This document shows, piece by piece, positions 48,138 through 57,093 of a stretch of 64,000 nt of DNA (the first letter of the stretch is position 1; each line of letters starts with the position of its first letter). Source of the stretch: JACPYF01 sp964348695 (GTDB taxonomy: Bacteria; Patescibacteriota; Saccharimonadia; Saccharimonadales; Saccharimonadaceae). A program made the translations under genes and the position numbers. The DNA lies in assembly GCA_964348695.1 (NCBI GenBank), contig CAYGDI010000001.1, positions 1 to 64,000 of the forward strand, written 5' to 3'. The notes under the pieces are model-generated. The model saw nothing but the letters and a program-made list of their open reading frames with translations. It was not told the origin of the DNA and ran no database searches.

Positions 48138-48843
48138 GTATTTTGCGATTGTTTCAGTACTAGCACTAGTATTAGGTAGCTTCTTTGTTGTCTGGATGAC
48201 GGTGTTGTTTTGTTTGAGAGCGCTGCTAGAAACAGGATTGCTCTCAGAATCAATCTTGCTCTCAACAGTTGGGCAGGTGGTTATATCACTAGCTGTCTAT
48301 GGGCTCACACTATGTGCAATTATTGGAGTTTACAGATCGCTCTATGGACCAAAAGAGTCCATGAGCACATTGTTGGCGACAACGAGACGAATTGTGCCCC
48401 GCGACATCGTATATGTGCTAGCAGGTTATGGTGTTTATTTCGTTGCTAGTATTGTTGTCGTAGGTCTGAGCGCAATTTTACTGCCAGGTATTGATCTCGA
48501 TGAAAAACAAAATGTTGGTTTCGAAAATGTGCAAGGTGGGATAGAGCTCGGGTTGGCATTTGTGGTATTAGTCGTACTGGCTCCTCTGGTAGAAGAGGTA
48601 GTTTTCCGAGGTTTTCTATTCGGCCGTTTACGCAAGAAGACGAATTTTTTTGTCAGTGCCTTTTTGACGAGCTTGGCATTTGCGGTGGTACATCTACAGC
48701 TGAATGTTGGTATAGATGTTTTTGTTCTATCGATAATCTTGTGCTATTTGCGTGAAAAAACAGGTGCGATATGGGCAAGTGTTTGTGTTCATATGATGAA
48801 AAACGCGTTGGCCTTTGCGGTGATTTTTTTGTATAGCTCATAA
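48112..48843 (+). CDS. CPBP family intramembrane glutamic protease
   Basis: A 243-residue polytopic protein of the CPBP/Abi (Rce1-like) family. Motif 1 EEVVFRGFLFGRLR is at about residue 163, motif 2 LAFAVVHL (His) near 190 and motif 3 SVCVHMMKNA near 223. About seven membrane segments. Family members process prenylated proteins in eukaryotes and peptides in bacteria; the substrate is unknown here. The start lies 26 nt inside rseP. Confidence 0.9.
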   Translation: MFSKSNLSKYFAIVSVLALVLGSFFVVWMTVLFCLRALLETGLLSESILLSTVGQVVISLAVYGLTLCAIIGVYRSLYGPKESMSTLLATTRRIVPRDIVYVLAGYGVYFVASIVVVGLSAILLPGIDLDEKQNVGFENVQGGIELGLAFVVLVVLAPLVEEVVFRGFLFGRLRKKTNFFVSAFLTSLAFAVVHLQLNVGIDVFVLSIILCYLREKTGAIWASVCVHMMKNALAFAVIFLYSS

Positions 48844-48860
48844 AAATACCTACTCTGTAG

Positions 48861-48866
48861 TAAAAT
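48861..48866 (+). promoter_or_regulatory. leaderless -10 of proS
   Basis: TAAAAT seven nt before ATG 48874, in the 30-nt gap after the CPBP gene. No Shine-Dalgarno. Confidence 0.55.
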
Positions 48867-48873
48867 AAGAATA

Positions 48874-50106
48874 ATGAAAATTTCTCAGCTTTTTACAAAA
48901 ACACGCAAACAAGCACCGACGGACGAGCAGGCAAAGAATGCTCAGCTTTTGATTCGTGCAGGTTATGTCTATAAAGTTATGGCCGGAGTGTATGCGTACA
49001 CGCCCCTTGGATTGAAAGTCCTCGAAAATATTAAACAAATTGTTCGAGAAGAAATGGAAGCCGTAGGTGGTCAAGAGTTGATAATGACAAACCTGCAAAC
49101 TCCAGAACCTTGGAAAAAAACCGGTCGCTGGAGCGAGGAAGTAGTGGATGTATGGTTTAAAACAAAACTACAAGACGACAGCGAGCTAGGGTTAGCATGG
49201 TCGCACGAGGAAGCAATTATGGAAATGATGCGAGGTTTTGTAAAAAGCTACAAAGATCTACCGATAAAAGCCTATCAATTTCAGACGAAGTTACGGAACG
49301 AACTAAGGGCAAAAAGTGGCATCATGCGCGGACGTGAGTTTTTGATGAAAGATATGTATTCGCTACATGCTACAGAGGCGGATATGGACGAATATTATGA
49401 CAAGGTCATTGATGCATATAAGAAAGTGTATGAAAGGCTTGGTTTAGGTGGCGATACTTTCGTCACGTTTGCTAGCGGGGGTGCATTTACAAAGTTTAGT
49501 CACGAATTTCAAACCGTGTGTGACGCAGGTGAGGACATCTTATACATCAATAGCGATAAAACGATTGCTGTTAACGAAGAGGTTTTAGAAGATGCTACCA
49601 AAGAGATAGGTGTTAATCGTGATGAACTAACATCTACAAAAAGTGCTGAAGTTGGCAATATATTTAAGTTTGGTACTGAAAAAAGCGAACAAATGGATAC
49701 TTACTACACAGCTGAGGACGGGACTCAAAAACCAATCTATTTAGCTTCATATGGCATAGGAATTACACGAGTCATGGGTGTCATTGCAGAGAAATTTGCG
49801 GACGATAAGGGTCTTATTTGGCCCGAAAGTATAGCTCCATTTCAGTTATATCTCGTGCAGATAGGTGATACTACCGAGCGTGCGCAGCAGGTATACGATG
49901 AGCTACGCCAGCAAGGTATTTCAGTGCTATGGGATGACCGTGACGAACGGCCTGGTGCAAAATTTGCAGACGCCGAACTATTGGGTATTCCCCATAGAAT
50001 AGTTGTCAGTAATACGCAGCTTGATGAGGTGGAATACAGATCTAGAACAGAGGCGGAAAGTCAGGTATTGACTCTAAAAGCGCTAATTGATAAGCTAGGG
50101 AACTAA
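48874..50106 (+). CDS. proS: prolyl-tRNA synthetase lacking the editing insertion
   Basis: Class II synthetase charging tRNA-Pro. It has 410 residues; the standard bacterial enzyme is about 570 and carries an INS editing domain between motifs 2 and 3. Here motif 2 (FQTKLRNELRAKSGIMRGREFLMKDMYS) is followed after about 100 residues by motif 3 (ASYGIGITRVMGVIAE, about 290-305), so the editing domain is lost or reduced to a stub. The C-terminal anticodon domain (about 320-410) is present, with VLWDDRDERPGAKFADAELLGIP. Leaderless. Confidence 0.96.
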   Translation: MKISQLFTKTRKQAPTDEQAKNAQLLIRAGYVYKVMAGVYAYTPLGLKVLENIKQIVREEMEAVGGQELIMTNLQTPEPWKKTGRWSEEVVDVWFKTKLQDDSELGLAWSHEEAIMEMMRGFVKSYKDLPIKAYQFQTKLRNELRAKSGIMRGREFLMKDMYSLHATEADMDEYYDKVIDAYKKVYERLGLGGDTFVTFASGGAFTKFSHEFQTVCDAGEDILYINSDKTIAVNEEVLEDATKEIGVNRDELTSTKSAEVGNIFKFGTEKSEQMDTYYTAEDGTQKPIYLASYGIGITRVMGVIAEKFADDKGLIWPESIAPFQLYLVQIGDTTERAQQVYDELRQQGISVLWDDRDERPGAKFADAELLGIPHRIVVSNTQLDEVEYRSRTEAESQVLTLKALIDKLGN

Positions 50107-50140
50107 AGAGAAATAAACAAAATAAACAGACGATATCAGT

Positions 50141-50165
50141 GCGCCCACAGACTTGGACGCTTTTT
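50141..50165 (+). terminator. possible terminator after proS
   Basis: GCGCCC (50141-50146) with GGACGC (50155-50160), five of six pairs, then TTTTT. A weak stem; it may also act in the greA leader. Confidence 0.45.
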
Positions 50166-50204
50166 ATATTCATTTTTTGACTAATAACGGAGGACAGAGA
50201 ACAC

Positions 50205-50660
50205 ATGAAGAAACAATATCATATAACAAAAGAAGGTATAGCAGAGCTAGAAAAAGAGTTAGCTGAGCTAAAAGGGCGACGTGGCCCTATTGCCGAAAGA
50301 ATTGCAGACGCTCGTAGTTTGGGTGATCTTAGTGAAAACGCAGACTATGACGCTGCTAGGGAAGAGCAAGGTCAGGTGGAATCTCGCATCGCAGAAATCG
50401 AAGATATTTTACTAAACGCTCAGATCATAGGTCCAAAAAAGAGCTCAAAAGTTGTGGTTGGATCAAAGATCGAGCTCAAGACCAATGGCAAAAAGGTCGC
50501 CTACATGTTAGTAGGTCCTGTTGAAGCAGATCCATTGAACGGCAAAATCAGCGATGAATCTCCGATAGGTAAAGCTTTGCTAGGCAAAAAAGCTGGAGAA
50601 AGTGTCGAGATAGACACCCCAAAAGGCAAAAGCAAATATACCATCGAAAAAATTGGTTAG
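50205..50660 (+). CDS. greA: transcription elongation factor GreA
   Basis: Stimulates RNA cleavage by backtracked RNA polymerase. It has 151 residues. N-terminal coiled coil with the acidic tip LGDLSENADYDAAREEQ (Asp41/Glu44-type residues), and C-terminal FKBP-like domain with GPVEADPLNGKISDESPIGKALLGKKAGE. Leader of about 40 nt with ACGGAGGAC 10 nt before the ATG. Monocistronic between proS and lysS. Confidence 0.96.
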   Translation: MKKQYHITKEGIAELEKELAELKGRRGPIAERIADARSLGDLSENADYDAAREEQGQVESRIAEIEDILLNAQIIGPKKSSKVVVGSKIELKTNGKKVAYMLVGPVEADPLNGKISDESPIGKALLGKKAGESVEIDTPKGKSKYTIEKIG

Positions 50661-50754
50661 AACGTTTTTCAATATCACAAACTGCCCCTCAGGCTAGTAA
50701 TTTACATGGCAATGTAGATTTTATTACTCGGAAAACGAGAGTCTTCGCTAGAGT

Positions 50755-50784
50755 TTGTTATATTGAGCAAAGTTAAGCTATAAT
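50755..50784 (+). promoter_or_regulatory. leaderless promoter of lysS
   Basis: TTGTTA (50755-50760), 18 nt, TATAAT (50779-50784), eight nt to ATG 50793. The 132-nt gap upstream also holds small hairpins (TACATGGCAATGTA, CTCGGAAAACGAG) of unknown role. Confidence 0.65.
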
Positions 50785-50792
50785 TACTGGTA

Positions 50793-52307
50793 ATGGCAAC
50801 GTTAAAAGAACTTCGTGACGAGCGACTGAGAAAACTCGAAGAGCTAAAAAAGCTCGGCGTAAATCCGTACCCAGCTAAAACGCAGCGTACTCACGTTCTT
50901 GCTGAAGTTACAAGCCAATTTGATAAGCTTGAAGGCCAAGAGGCAGCTTTGGTGGGGCGAATTGTCAGCATTCGTAAATTTGGCAAACTGGCATTTGTAG
51001 TCATAAAAGATGCAACTGGTAGTTTGCAGCTTTTCTTGCGCGACGGCGAAGTCGAAAAGTTAGCAGCTGAAAATTCGCAACTTGGTTTAGAACAAATTAA
51101 CTTACTCGATAGCGGCGATTTTGTCCAGGCTAGCGGGCAAATCATCAAAACTCAAACAGGTGAGATATCGCTTGGAGTGAATAAACTACGTTTACTTGCA
51201 AAGTCGCTCAGACCAATGCCAACCAAGCAGGATGGTTTCTCGAATAAAGAAGAGCGTATGCGTCGCCGATACATTGACACTAATATAAACGCCGATGTCC
51301 GCGAACGTTTCATCCGTCGTTCAAAGTTTTGGCAAGCAACACGTGATTTTCTAAATGAAGAAGGTTTTATAGAGATAAATACCCCAGTGTTAGAACATAC
51401 AACTGGTGGTGCCGATGCAAATCCATTTGTGACGCATATGGATGCACTCGACCAAGATTTTTATCTACGTATTTCACACGAGCTTCCGCTTAAGCGTTTG
51501 ATTGGTGCGGGATATGAGAAGGTTTACGATATTGGCCCGCGGTTTAGAAACGAAAACTACAGCGATGAGCATCTACCGGAGCATATTGCGTTTGAAAGTT
51601 ATGCTGCCTATCAAGACTACGAAGCTGGCATGGAACTGTACGAGCGAATGATGAAAGAAGTTGCTATGAAAACTTGGGGGACTTTGAAGTTTAAAAACGT
51701 ACATGGTTTTGATATAGACCTGGAGCCGAAATGGAAAATCGTACGTTATCCGGAAATAATGAAAGAAAAATACGATGTAGATGTCTTCAACCCAGATCTA
51801 GATCAACTAAAAAAGATTTTGGCCGACAACAAAGTCCAGCTCGATGGTGATGTTAATGTAAACCGTGCTATGGACAGTGTTTGGAAATTGATCCGCAAGG
51901 AATCAACAGGTCCTTTTTGGTTGATTCATGAGCCGCTGTCTATTTCGCCATTAGCAAAGCAAGATCCAGACGATCCTCGCGTGACTCAACGGTTCCATCC
52001 TGTAATTGCAGGTTCAGAGCTTGGCAATGGCTACAGTGAGCTAAATGATCCTATAGACCAACTAAATCGTTTTCTAGAGCAGCAAAAACTTCGTGATGAA
52101 GGTGATTCTGAGGCTCAAATGCTCGATATAGATTTCGTAGAGATGTTGGAGTACGGCATGCCACCAACTTGTGGCTATAGTTATTCAGAACGTTTCTTTT
52201 GGTTTCTTGAAGGTGTTACTGCGCGCGAAGGTGTACCCTTTCCTCAGCTACGTAGCGAAATTGACGCAGTAACAAAAACAATTTATCCTGATATAACACT
52301 GCAGTAG
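50793..52307 (+). CDS. lysS: lysyl-tRNA synthetase, class II
   Basis: A 504-residue class II LysRS. The N-terminal OB fold (about 50-150) has GRIVSIRKFGKLAFVVIKDATG. Motif 1 FLNEEGFIEINTPVL, motif 2 YDIGPRFRNENYSDEHLPEHIAFESY, and motif 3 region in GMPPTCGYSYSERFFWFLEG, which diverges from the E. coli GIGIDR form. The catalytic region keeps HISHELPLKRLI and LGNGYSELNDPIDQ. Family is certain; the unusual motif 3 is like that of other CPR enzymes in my recollection. Confidence 0.95.
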   Translation: MATLKELRDERLRKLEELKKLGVNPYPAKTQRTHVLAEVTSQFDKLEGQEAALVGRIVSIRKFGKLAFVVIKDATGSLQLFLRDGEVEKLAAENSQLGLEQINLLDSGDFVQASGQIIKTQTGEISLGVNKLRLLAKSLRPMPTKQDGFSNKEERMRRRYIDTNINADVRERFIRRSKFWQATRDFLNEEGFIEINTPVLEHTTGGADANPFVTHMDALDQDFYLRISHELPLKRLIGAGYEKVYDIGPRFRNENYSDEHLPEHIAFESYAAYQDYEAGMELYERMMKEVAMKTWGTLKFKNVHGFDIDLEPKWKIVRYPEIMKEKYDVDVFNPDLDQLKKILADNKVQLDGDVNVNRAMDSVWKLIRKESTGPFWLIHEPLSISPLAKQDPDDPRVTQRFHPVIAGSELGNGYSELNDPIDQLNRFLEQQKLRDEGDSEAQMLDIDFVEMLEYGMPPTCGYSYSERFFWFLEGVTAREGVPFPQLRSEIDAVTKTIYPDITLQ

Positions 52308-52331
52308 CATATTGGCAGAAAGGCGAGACAA

Positions 52332-53129
52332 GTGGCATCACTAGAGAATTTGGTATTGGTACGGCATGGCGAGAGTGATGGAAATCACGCGCATTTTAAT
52401 GCAAATGAAAATGGCAACACTGATTATTTTACCAGTGAGTTTCGTGACAGACCTGGTGCATTGTGGGCGCTGACCGAGAGGGGTCGGGAGCAAGCAAAAA
52501 TAGCAGGAAGTTGGCTCACTGAAAATGTGTTGAATGGACGTTTCGATGTCTGTTTTACATCCTCTATGGTGCGTGCAGAACAAACGGCAGCACTTCTAGA
52601 TCTTCCAGACGCACGTTGGCGTGAACCAGACCCTAAGCTAAATGAACGTAACTGGGGTGATATAGAAACAATGCCGCACGAAGAATATATTGAGCGATAT
52701 CCGCGCAATGTTGTTCGTCGCAATGGGGATTACCTCAACTGGAAGCCGCCTGGCGGCGAAAGTATGGCGGAGGTCATGGTGAGAATCTCTCAGTTTTATA
52801 CAGATATCACAGCTGCGCACGCGGGCGAGTCGGTACTTGCTGTTTGTCATGGAGAAGTGATGACCGCTGCAAGAGGCAATATCGAGGAAGTACGAACAGG
52901 TAGAAGACTTGCTTCGCTCAAACGGCGCAAATACGAACGTATAGATAATACTTCTATCATTTGGTATACGAGTCGTGACCCAGAAACAAAGCTGGCGACC
53001 ACTGCTCTGAATTGGTACAGGATTGCCAATCCAGGGGAGGGAACAGACACTGGCTGGAAACGTATTGTTCGGCGGCAATATACAAATGAAGAGTTGCTAG
53101 AACTCGCCGCAGCACAAAGAGTACAGTAG
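52332..53129 (+). CDS. histidine phosphatase family protein
   Basis: A 265-residue phosphoglycerate-mutase-like phosphatase, paralogue of the one at 7337. RHG motif LVRHGESDGN at about residues 9-18, MVRAEQTAALL, NWGDIETMPHEEY, GGESMAEV, and second catalytic His in AVCHGEVM at about 179. GTG 52332 with AAAGGCGA 6 nt upstream. The C-terminal 70 residues (RRKYERIDNTSI, GWKRIVRR) align loosely with the paralogue. Substrate unknown. Confidence 0.88.
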   Translation: MASLENLVLVRHGESDGNHAHFNANENGNTDYFTSEFRDRPGALWALTERGREQAKIAGSWLTENVLNGRFDVCFTSSMVRAEQTAALLDLPDARWREPDPKLNERNWGDIETMPHEEYIERYPRNVVRRNGDYLNWKPPGGESMAEVMVRISQFYTDITAAHAGESVLAVCHGEVMTAARGNIEEVRTGRRLASLKRRKYERIDNTSIIWYTSRDPETKLATTALNWYRIANPGEGTDTGWKRIVRRQYTNEELLELAAAQRVQ

Positions 53130-53170
53130 ATTGCCAAATCTCAGATAACTTACGGTATACTGTATGTATT

Positions 53171-53587
53171 ATGAAAGATAAAAGTGAAGTCATCTTTTTT
53201 GTACTACTACGTGTTTTTGTTGGTATAGCGATCGTAGGTTTGATTGTATTGTTTTTGACAAATCTTGAGAAAAGGCCATCTGACATTGCTTTTAGTTTGA
53301 TAGCATTTTTTATTAGTGTTGCTGCCCTGGTGATGACAACTTTGCAGAGTGTGTCTATCTTGCGCCAGGTGAGAGTTACGAAACGAGCAGCACATCTCGT
53401 ACAGCAGTCGAGCGATATGATAGAGCTTTTGGTCAAAGAAGACAAAACTATGGAGAGGGTGCTAAGAGAAGATCTTGCGCTGGACAAAGAAATTATTGCG
53501 GCACTCGAAGAGCATGGGGTGGGTGAGAGCGCAGGAGAGCGACAGGCTGTTGCTCGTACAATCAAAAAGAAACTACGAAAAAAGTAA
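53171..53587 (+). CDS. two-TM membrane protein with basic coiled tail
   Basis: A 138-residue protein with two membrane segments (about 8-29 and 40-62) and a long cytoplasmic helical tail rich in Glu/Lys ending KKKLRKK. No family recognised. TATACT (53156-53161) is nine nt before ATG 53171, so probably leaderless. The arrangement resembles DUF1003-like or small low-affinity sensor anchors but no signature supports either. Confidence 0.6.
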   Translation: MKDKSEVIFFVLLRVFVGIAIVGLIVLFLTNLEKRPSDIAFSLIAFFISVAALVMTTLQSVSILRQVRVTKRAAHLVQQSSDMIELLVKEDKTMERVLREDLALDKEIIAALEEHGVGESAGERQAVARTIKKKLRKK

Positions 53588-53598
53588 ACTTTTATTAC

Positions 53599-53627
53599 TT
53601 GTACGGTGGGCATATTAGAGTTACAAT
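53599..53627 (+). promoter_or_regulatory. promoter for the 53675 gene
   Basis: TTGTAC (53599-53604), 17 nt, TACAAT (53622-53627), with a leader of about 40 nt. Confidence 0.55.
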
Positions 53628-53674
53628 TGATCTACAAAAGATAGTGATAGCGGTGGGCAGAAAGTATACGGTGT

Positions 53675-54682
53675 ATGTCAGAAATCGATCCAACTCAGGC
53701 TATCAGAGAACTGCTAGAAGAAGAGCCGAAGGCTGAACAAATCTTAAAAGATATCCAAGACCTCAATCGTATGATTAGGGATGGTGAGATAGACCCCGAA
53801 GAAGATGTCGATGACATCAAGGAACTAGTACAGACTTTTGATGAGGAGTGGCCATATTTTGAACAAGAAATTGTGTTTACTGGGCAAATAAAATTTGTTC
53901 CTGTCAGCCAACATGCAGAAATACCAGTTGCCCCAGGCACTATAGGCGCTGTTGATGGTGGAGCGGGTATCTGCGGCGGCTTTGCGCTCTACAATGACGA
54001 CAGCGAAGAGCCGAACTACAGAGTTGTTCATATATTGAATTTTGATATTAACGATAGCCTGGTTGTACTACCAGAAGGGCCAAAATATGACTACTTGGGT
54101 ATTGCCGAAGTAGGTGATGTGTTTATGCAGCACTACAAAGAGAGTGAGTACGATGCACTGGACTACATGAAACACTATCTTCCAGATGTCGCTGAAGAAA
54201 TAGATAGTAGAGTGCTCAATTGTGACGATGAAGTCGAGGCTATAGAAGAACTCAAAGGTTTTGAAATGCATCATGGTGTTGTCGAAAACGTAGGTCAGCA
54301 CAAGGAAATGACGGCACAGTACATGAACGAAGTGATTGCATTTGAACAGATTGTACCGTACTCAGCTGCTATCAAAGGAGTTGTTCATATTGTTGATGAA
54401 AACGGTGCTATAGGTGTGATGCAAAAGATCAATTTTAATTGGCAGCACGTACTACTGGTTCCAGACAAAATTGTGATGATACCAAAATATGTTTTCGGCC
54501 AGGGCTCCGAGCCGCGATTCTCATATGAAACATCTGTTCCTGCGCTCGTCGCTGAGGCGTTTGAGTTTGAGGCTAACAAACATACAGGAGGAGGGATCGA
54601 CCTAGTAATCCCTATTACCGATGAACTCATCGTTAAGTCCAATCTCGATATGTTGCCTCAGGTTGTTACTCCTGGCGAGTAG
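53675..54682 (+). CDS. large acidic soluble protein, unknown function
   Basis: A 335-residue, strongly acidic protein without membrane segment, signal peptide or recognised motif. Residues 1-60 are Glu/Asp-rich helix. The remainder looks like alternating alpha/beta structure, with GTIGAVDGGAGICGGFALY near residue 88 the most conspicuous glycine-rich segment and a C-terminal TGGGIDLVIPITDEL. The GAVDGGAG run is reminiscent of NurA-type nuclease or RNase H-like AVDGG strands; that suggestion is tentative. It lies upstream of an unrelated membrane protein. Confidence 0.55.
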   Translation: MSEIDPTQAIRELLEEEPKAEQILKDIQDLNRMIRDGEIDPEEDVDDIKELVQTFDEEWPYFEQEIVFTGQIKFVPVSQHAEIPVAPGTIGAVDGGAGICGGFALYNDDSEEPNYRVVHILNFDINDSLVVLPEGPKYDYLGIAEVGDVFMQHYKESEYDALDYMKHYLPDVAEEIDSRVLNCDDEVEAIEELKGFEMHHGVVENVGQHKEMTAQYMNEVIAFEQIVPYSAAIKGVVHIVDENGAIGVMQKINFNWQHVLLVPDKIVMIPKYVFGQGSEPRFSYETSVPALVAEAFEFEANKHTGGGIDLVIPITDELIVKSNLDMLPQVVTPGE

Positions 54683-54708
54683 CCCAAGGTGCGGTATAAT
54701 GATGATAT

Positions 54709-55782
54709 ATGCAAGAGCAAGAGGTGGGGACATTTATTAAAAGCACGACCTATAAGGTAAGCCTCTGGTTATGTCATGGTCTGCTCGTTTTGGTTTTGTT
54801 TACGTTGCCGACAACATTTTTACTGAGTTTTGTTTTTTTGCGTCCAGATGTTGTGAAAGATGTGTTAGCGCAAACAACATCGTACGAGTCATTTAGTACC
54901 TTGATCGCCGAAAGCTCAGCACAAGCTATTGATACAACAACACAGACGTATGGGCTTTCTGAAAAAGTTGTGTACGGTATCGCTAAGAAAGTCTTCTCAG
55001 CTGAGAATTTGCAGAAAAAAAGCGAGAAACTGATCGACATGACGTACTCGTGGCTCGATGGCGACAGGCCAACTCTCGATCTCAATATTGATTTCACACC
55101 AGAGCAAAAAGTTTTTGCAGGCTCTATTGCAGAGGGTTTGTCCGCTCAGATTGCAGCCAAACCAGTCTGTACGCAGGCGCAGCTAGAAGAGTTCCAGATA
55201 GAACAAAACCAAGCCATGATACTCAATGCACCGTGTCGTCCACAGGGAGTCGATGCTGCATTTATCGAGAGTATACTTGAGCCAGGTAATCAACAGGCTG
55301 TTGCTGTCGAAGGTGTTCAAAATCCCAACACATCAACAGCATTATTAGATAGCATACCGCGTATTAACAATCACTTTAATGGCATATCAATACCTGTGAT
55401 TTTCGATATTCTTCGTGCGAGCTTTTATGTATTGGTAGTGCTGCTGGCGGTAGCAATATATGGGCATTATGTATTGCTAAAAGAAAAAACCGAACTTGTT
55501 TGGGGTCTCATGAAGCCTTTTGGAACAACGGGTATATTACTAGTAATCTACGCACTTGTGTCGCAGTGGTTATTCGAACAAAATGTGCTCTCTCAGCTGA
55601 CAGGCAGTGCTCAACAGACCGATGTGGTACAACAAGCAACACATCCTTTTGTTATGATCAGTATACGCACAACTTTGGTGTTTGCATGCATCTATATTGT
55701 GACAACAGTCATATTAACCGTGCTTTTACTACGACTGCGTAAACACCGCGCTGCTACGCGCGCTAGTGATTATCAGGAATGA
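54709..55782 (+). CDS. membrane protein with large extracytoplasmic domain, unknown function
   Basis: A 357-residue protein: an N-terminal membrane segment (about 18-46), an extracytoplasmic domain (about 47-230) with two cysteines (PVCTQ and NAPCRP) that could pair, then three membrane segments (about 235-257, 272-290, 318-343) and a basic tail. No family recognised. Perfect TATAAT (54695-54700) eight nt before the ATG: leaderless. Confidence 0.65.
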   Translation: MQEQEVGTFIKSTTYKVSLWLCHGLLVLVLFTLPTTFLLSFVFLRPDVVKDVLAQTTSYESFSTLIAESSAQAIDTTTQTYGLSEKVVYGIAKKVFSAENLQKKSEKLIDMTYSWLDGDRPTLDLNIDFTPEQKVFAGSIAEGLSAQIAAKPVCTQAQLEEFQIEQNQAMILNAPCRPQGVDAAFIESILEPGNQQAVAVEGVQNPNTSTALLDSIPRINNHFNGISIPVIFDILRASFYVLVVLLAVAIYGHYVLLKEKTELVWGLMKPFGTTGILLVIYALVSQWLFEQNVLSQLTGSAQQTDVVQQATHPFVMISIRTTLVFACIYIVTTVILTVLLLRLRKHRAATRASDYQE

Positions 55783-55820
55783 TAATTACATACTGCAGTC
55801 TATTGATTATCAGGTATAAT
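55766..55820 (+). repeat. short direct repeat at serS promoter
   Basis: TGATTATCAGG occurs twice, ending the upstream gene (about 55767-55777) and again at 55803-55813 just before the serS -10 TATAAT (55815-55820). It could be an operator or coincidental. Confidence 0.4.
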
Positions 55821-55827
55821 AGTACTC

Positions 55828-57072
55828 ATGATTGATATCAAAATCCTACGTGAAAATCCAGAACTAGTAAAAGCTTCTACAAAAAAGAAGGGCTACGATC
55901 TCGATATCGACCTTGCTCTAGAGCTAGATGTGCGCAGACGACAGCTACAGCAACAGGCCGATGAACTGAGAGCTCAGCGCAACGATATTTCCGGCAAAAT
56001 GAAGGGCGGTACACCTGATCCAGAGATGTTAAAACAAGGCAAGGAAGTAAAAGAAAAACTCGCTACTATAGAAGCAGATCTAACGCTTACTGACGAAGAG
56101 TTCATGTCTGTATTCGGCGCAATTCCAAACCTAGTATTTGATGATGTTCCAGTTGGCGACGAAGACAAAGGCGTTGAAATATCGAAATTTGGCGAACAGC
56201 CAACTGGCGCAAAAGATCATTTAGATTTTTGTCTCAATCGTGGTTGGGTAGATTTTGAACGTGGTGCGAAAGTCGCTGGTGCGAAATTTTATTACCTAAA
56301 GGGAGATCTAGCATTACTTGAAAATGCTCTGACTCAGTATGCACTCGATTTTGTTACTAAAAAAGATTTTGTTTATATGAGTGTGCCAAATATGGTAAAC
56401 GGTAATATTGCTACAGGTACAGGCTTTGCACCACGCTCGAGCGACCAAAGTGACGAGTATTTTATTGAAGGCGAAGATCTATCTCTAATTGCGACAGCCG
56501 AGATACCGCTGACAGGCTATCACGCAGGCGAAATTATAGATGAAAAAGATCTTCCACTAAAATATGCAGCTCTTTCGCCTTGCTATCGCAAAGAGGCGGG
56601 GACATACGGCAAGCATACTCGTGGGTTGTTTCGGGTGCATCAGTTTAACAAGTTAGAGATGTATGCGTACACAACACCGGATCAGAGCAAGCAAATGCAT
56701 CAAGAGATTTTAGCTATCGAGGAAAGTCTTTGGCAAAGTTTAGATATTCCGTATCACGTAATCAACATAGCGTCTGGAGATCTTGGTGCTCCAGCAGCTA
56801 AAAAATACGACATAGAGTACTGGTCGAGTGTTGATGGCAAATATAGAGAGTTGACGAGCTGTTCAAACTGTACAGATTTTCAAGCACGTAATCTCAATAT
56901 GCGTGTGAGAAAAGATGACGGCAGCATACAGGTGCTGCACACGCTGAACGGTACAGCTGTGAGTCTGGCTCGTTCGTTGATTGCTGTTATAGAACATTAC
57001 CAAAACGAAGACGGAACATTACGTGTTCCGAAGGTTTTGCAGCCATATCTTCATGGTCGCGAAGTGCTATAA
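55828..57072 (+). CDS. serS: seryl-tRNA synthetase
   Basis: Class II synthetase charging tRNA-Ser. It has 414 residues. N-terminal long coiled-coil arm (about 28-100) for the tRNA variable arm; motif 1 region, motif 2 SPCYRKEAGTYGKHTRGLFRVHQFNKLEMY at about 250-280, motif 3 LNGTAVSLARSLIAVIEHYQNEDGTLRVPKVLQPY. TATAAT (55815-55820) lies seven nt before the ATG, no Shine-Dalgarno: leaderless. The -10 of the hpf gene overlaps its stop codon. Confidence 0.96.
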   Translation: MIDIKILRENPELVKASTKKKGYDLDIDLALELDVRRRQLQQQADELRAQRNDISGKMKGGTPDPEMLKQGKEVKEKLATIEADLTLTDEEFMSVFGAIPNLVFDDVPVGDEDKGVEISKFGEQPTGAKDHLDFCLNRGWVDFERGAKVAGAKFYYLKGDLALLENALTQYALDFVTKKDFVYMSVPNMVNGNIATGTGFAPRSSDQSDEYFIEGEDLSLIATAEIPLTGYHAGEIIDEKDLPLKYAALSPCYRKEAGTYGKHTRGLFRVHQFNKLEMYAYTTPDQSKQMHQEILAIEESLWQSLDIPYHVINIASGDLGAPAAKKYDIEYWSSVDGKYRELTSCSNCTDFQARNLNMRVRKDDGSIQVLHTLNGTAVSLARSLIAVIEHYQNEDGTLRVPKVLQPYLHGREVL

Positions 57073-57073
57073 T
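57068..57073 (+). promoter_or_regulatory. -10 element of hpf overlapping the serS stop
   Basis: TATAAT (57068-57073) contains the serS stop TAA (57070-57072). It is followed by a 15-20 nt leader carrying AAAGGGGG before ATG 57094. Confidence 0.55.
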
Positions 57074-57093
57074 AAAGACACAAAGGGGGCAAA

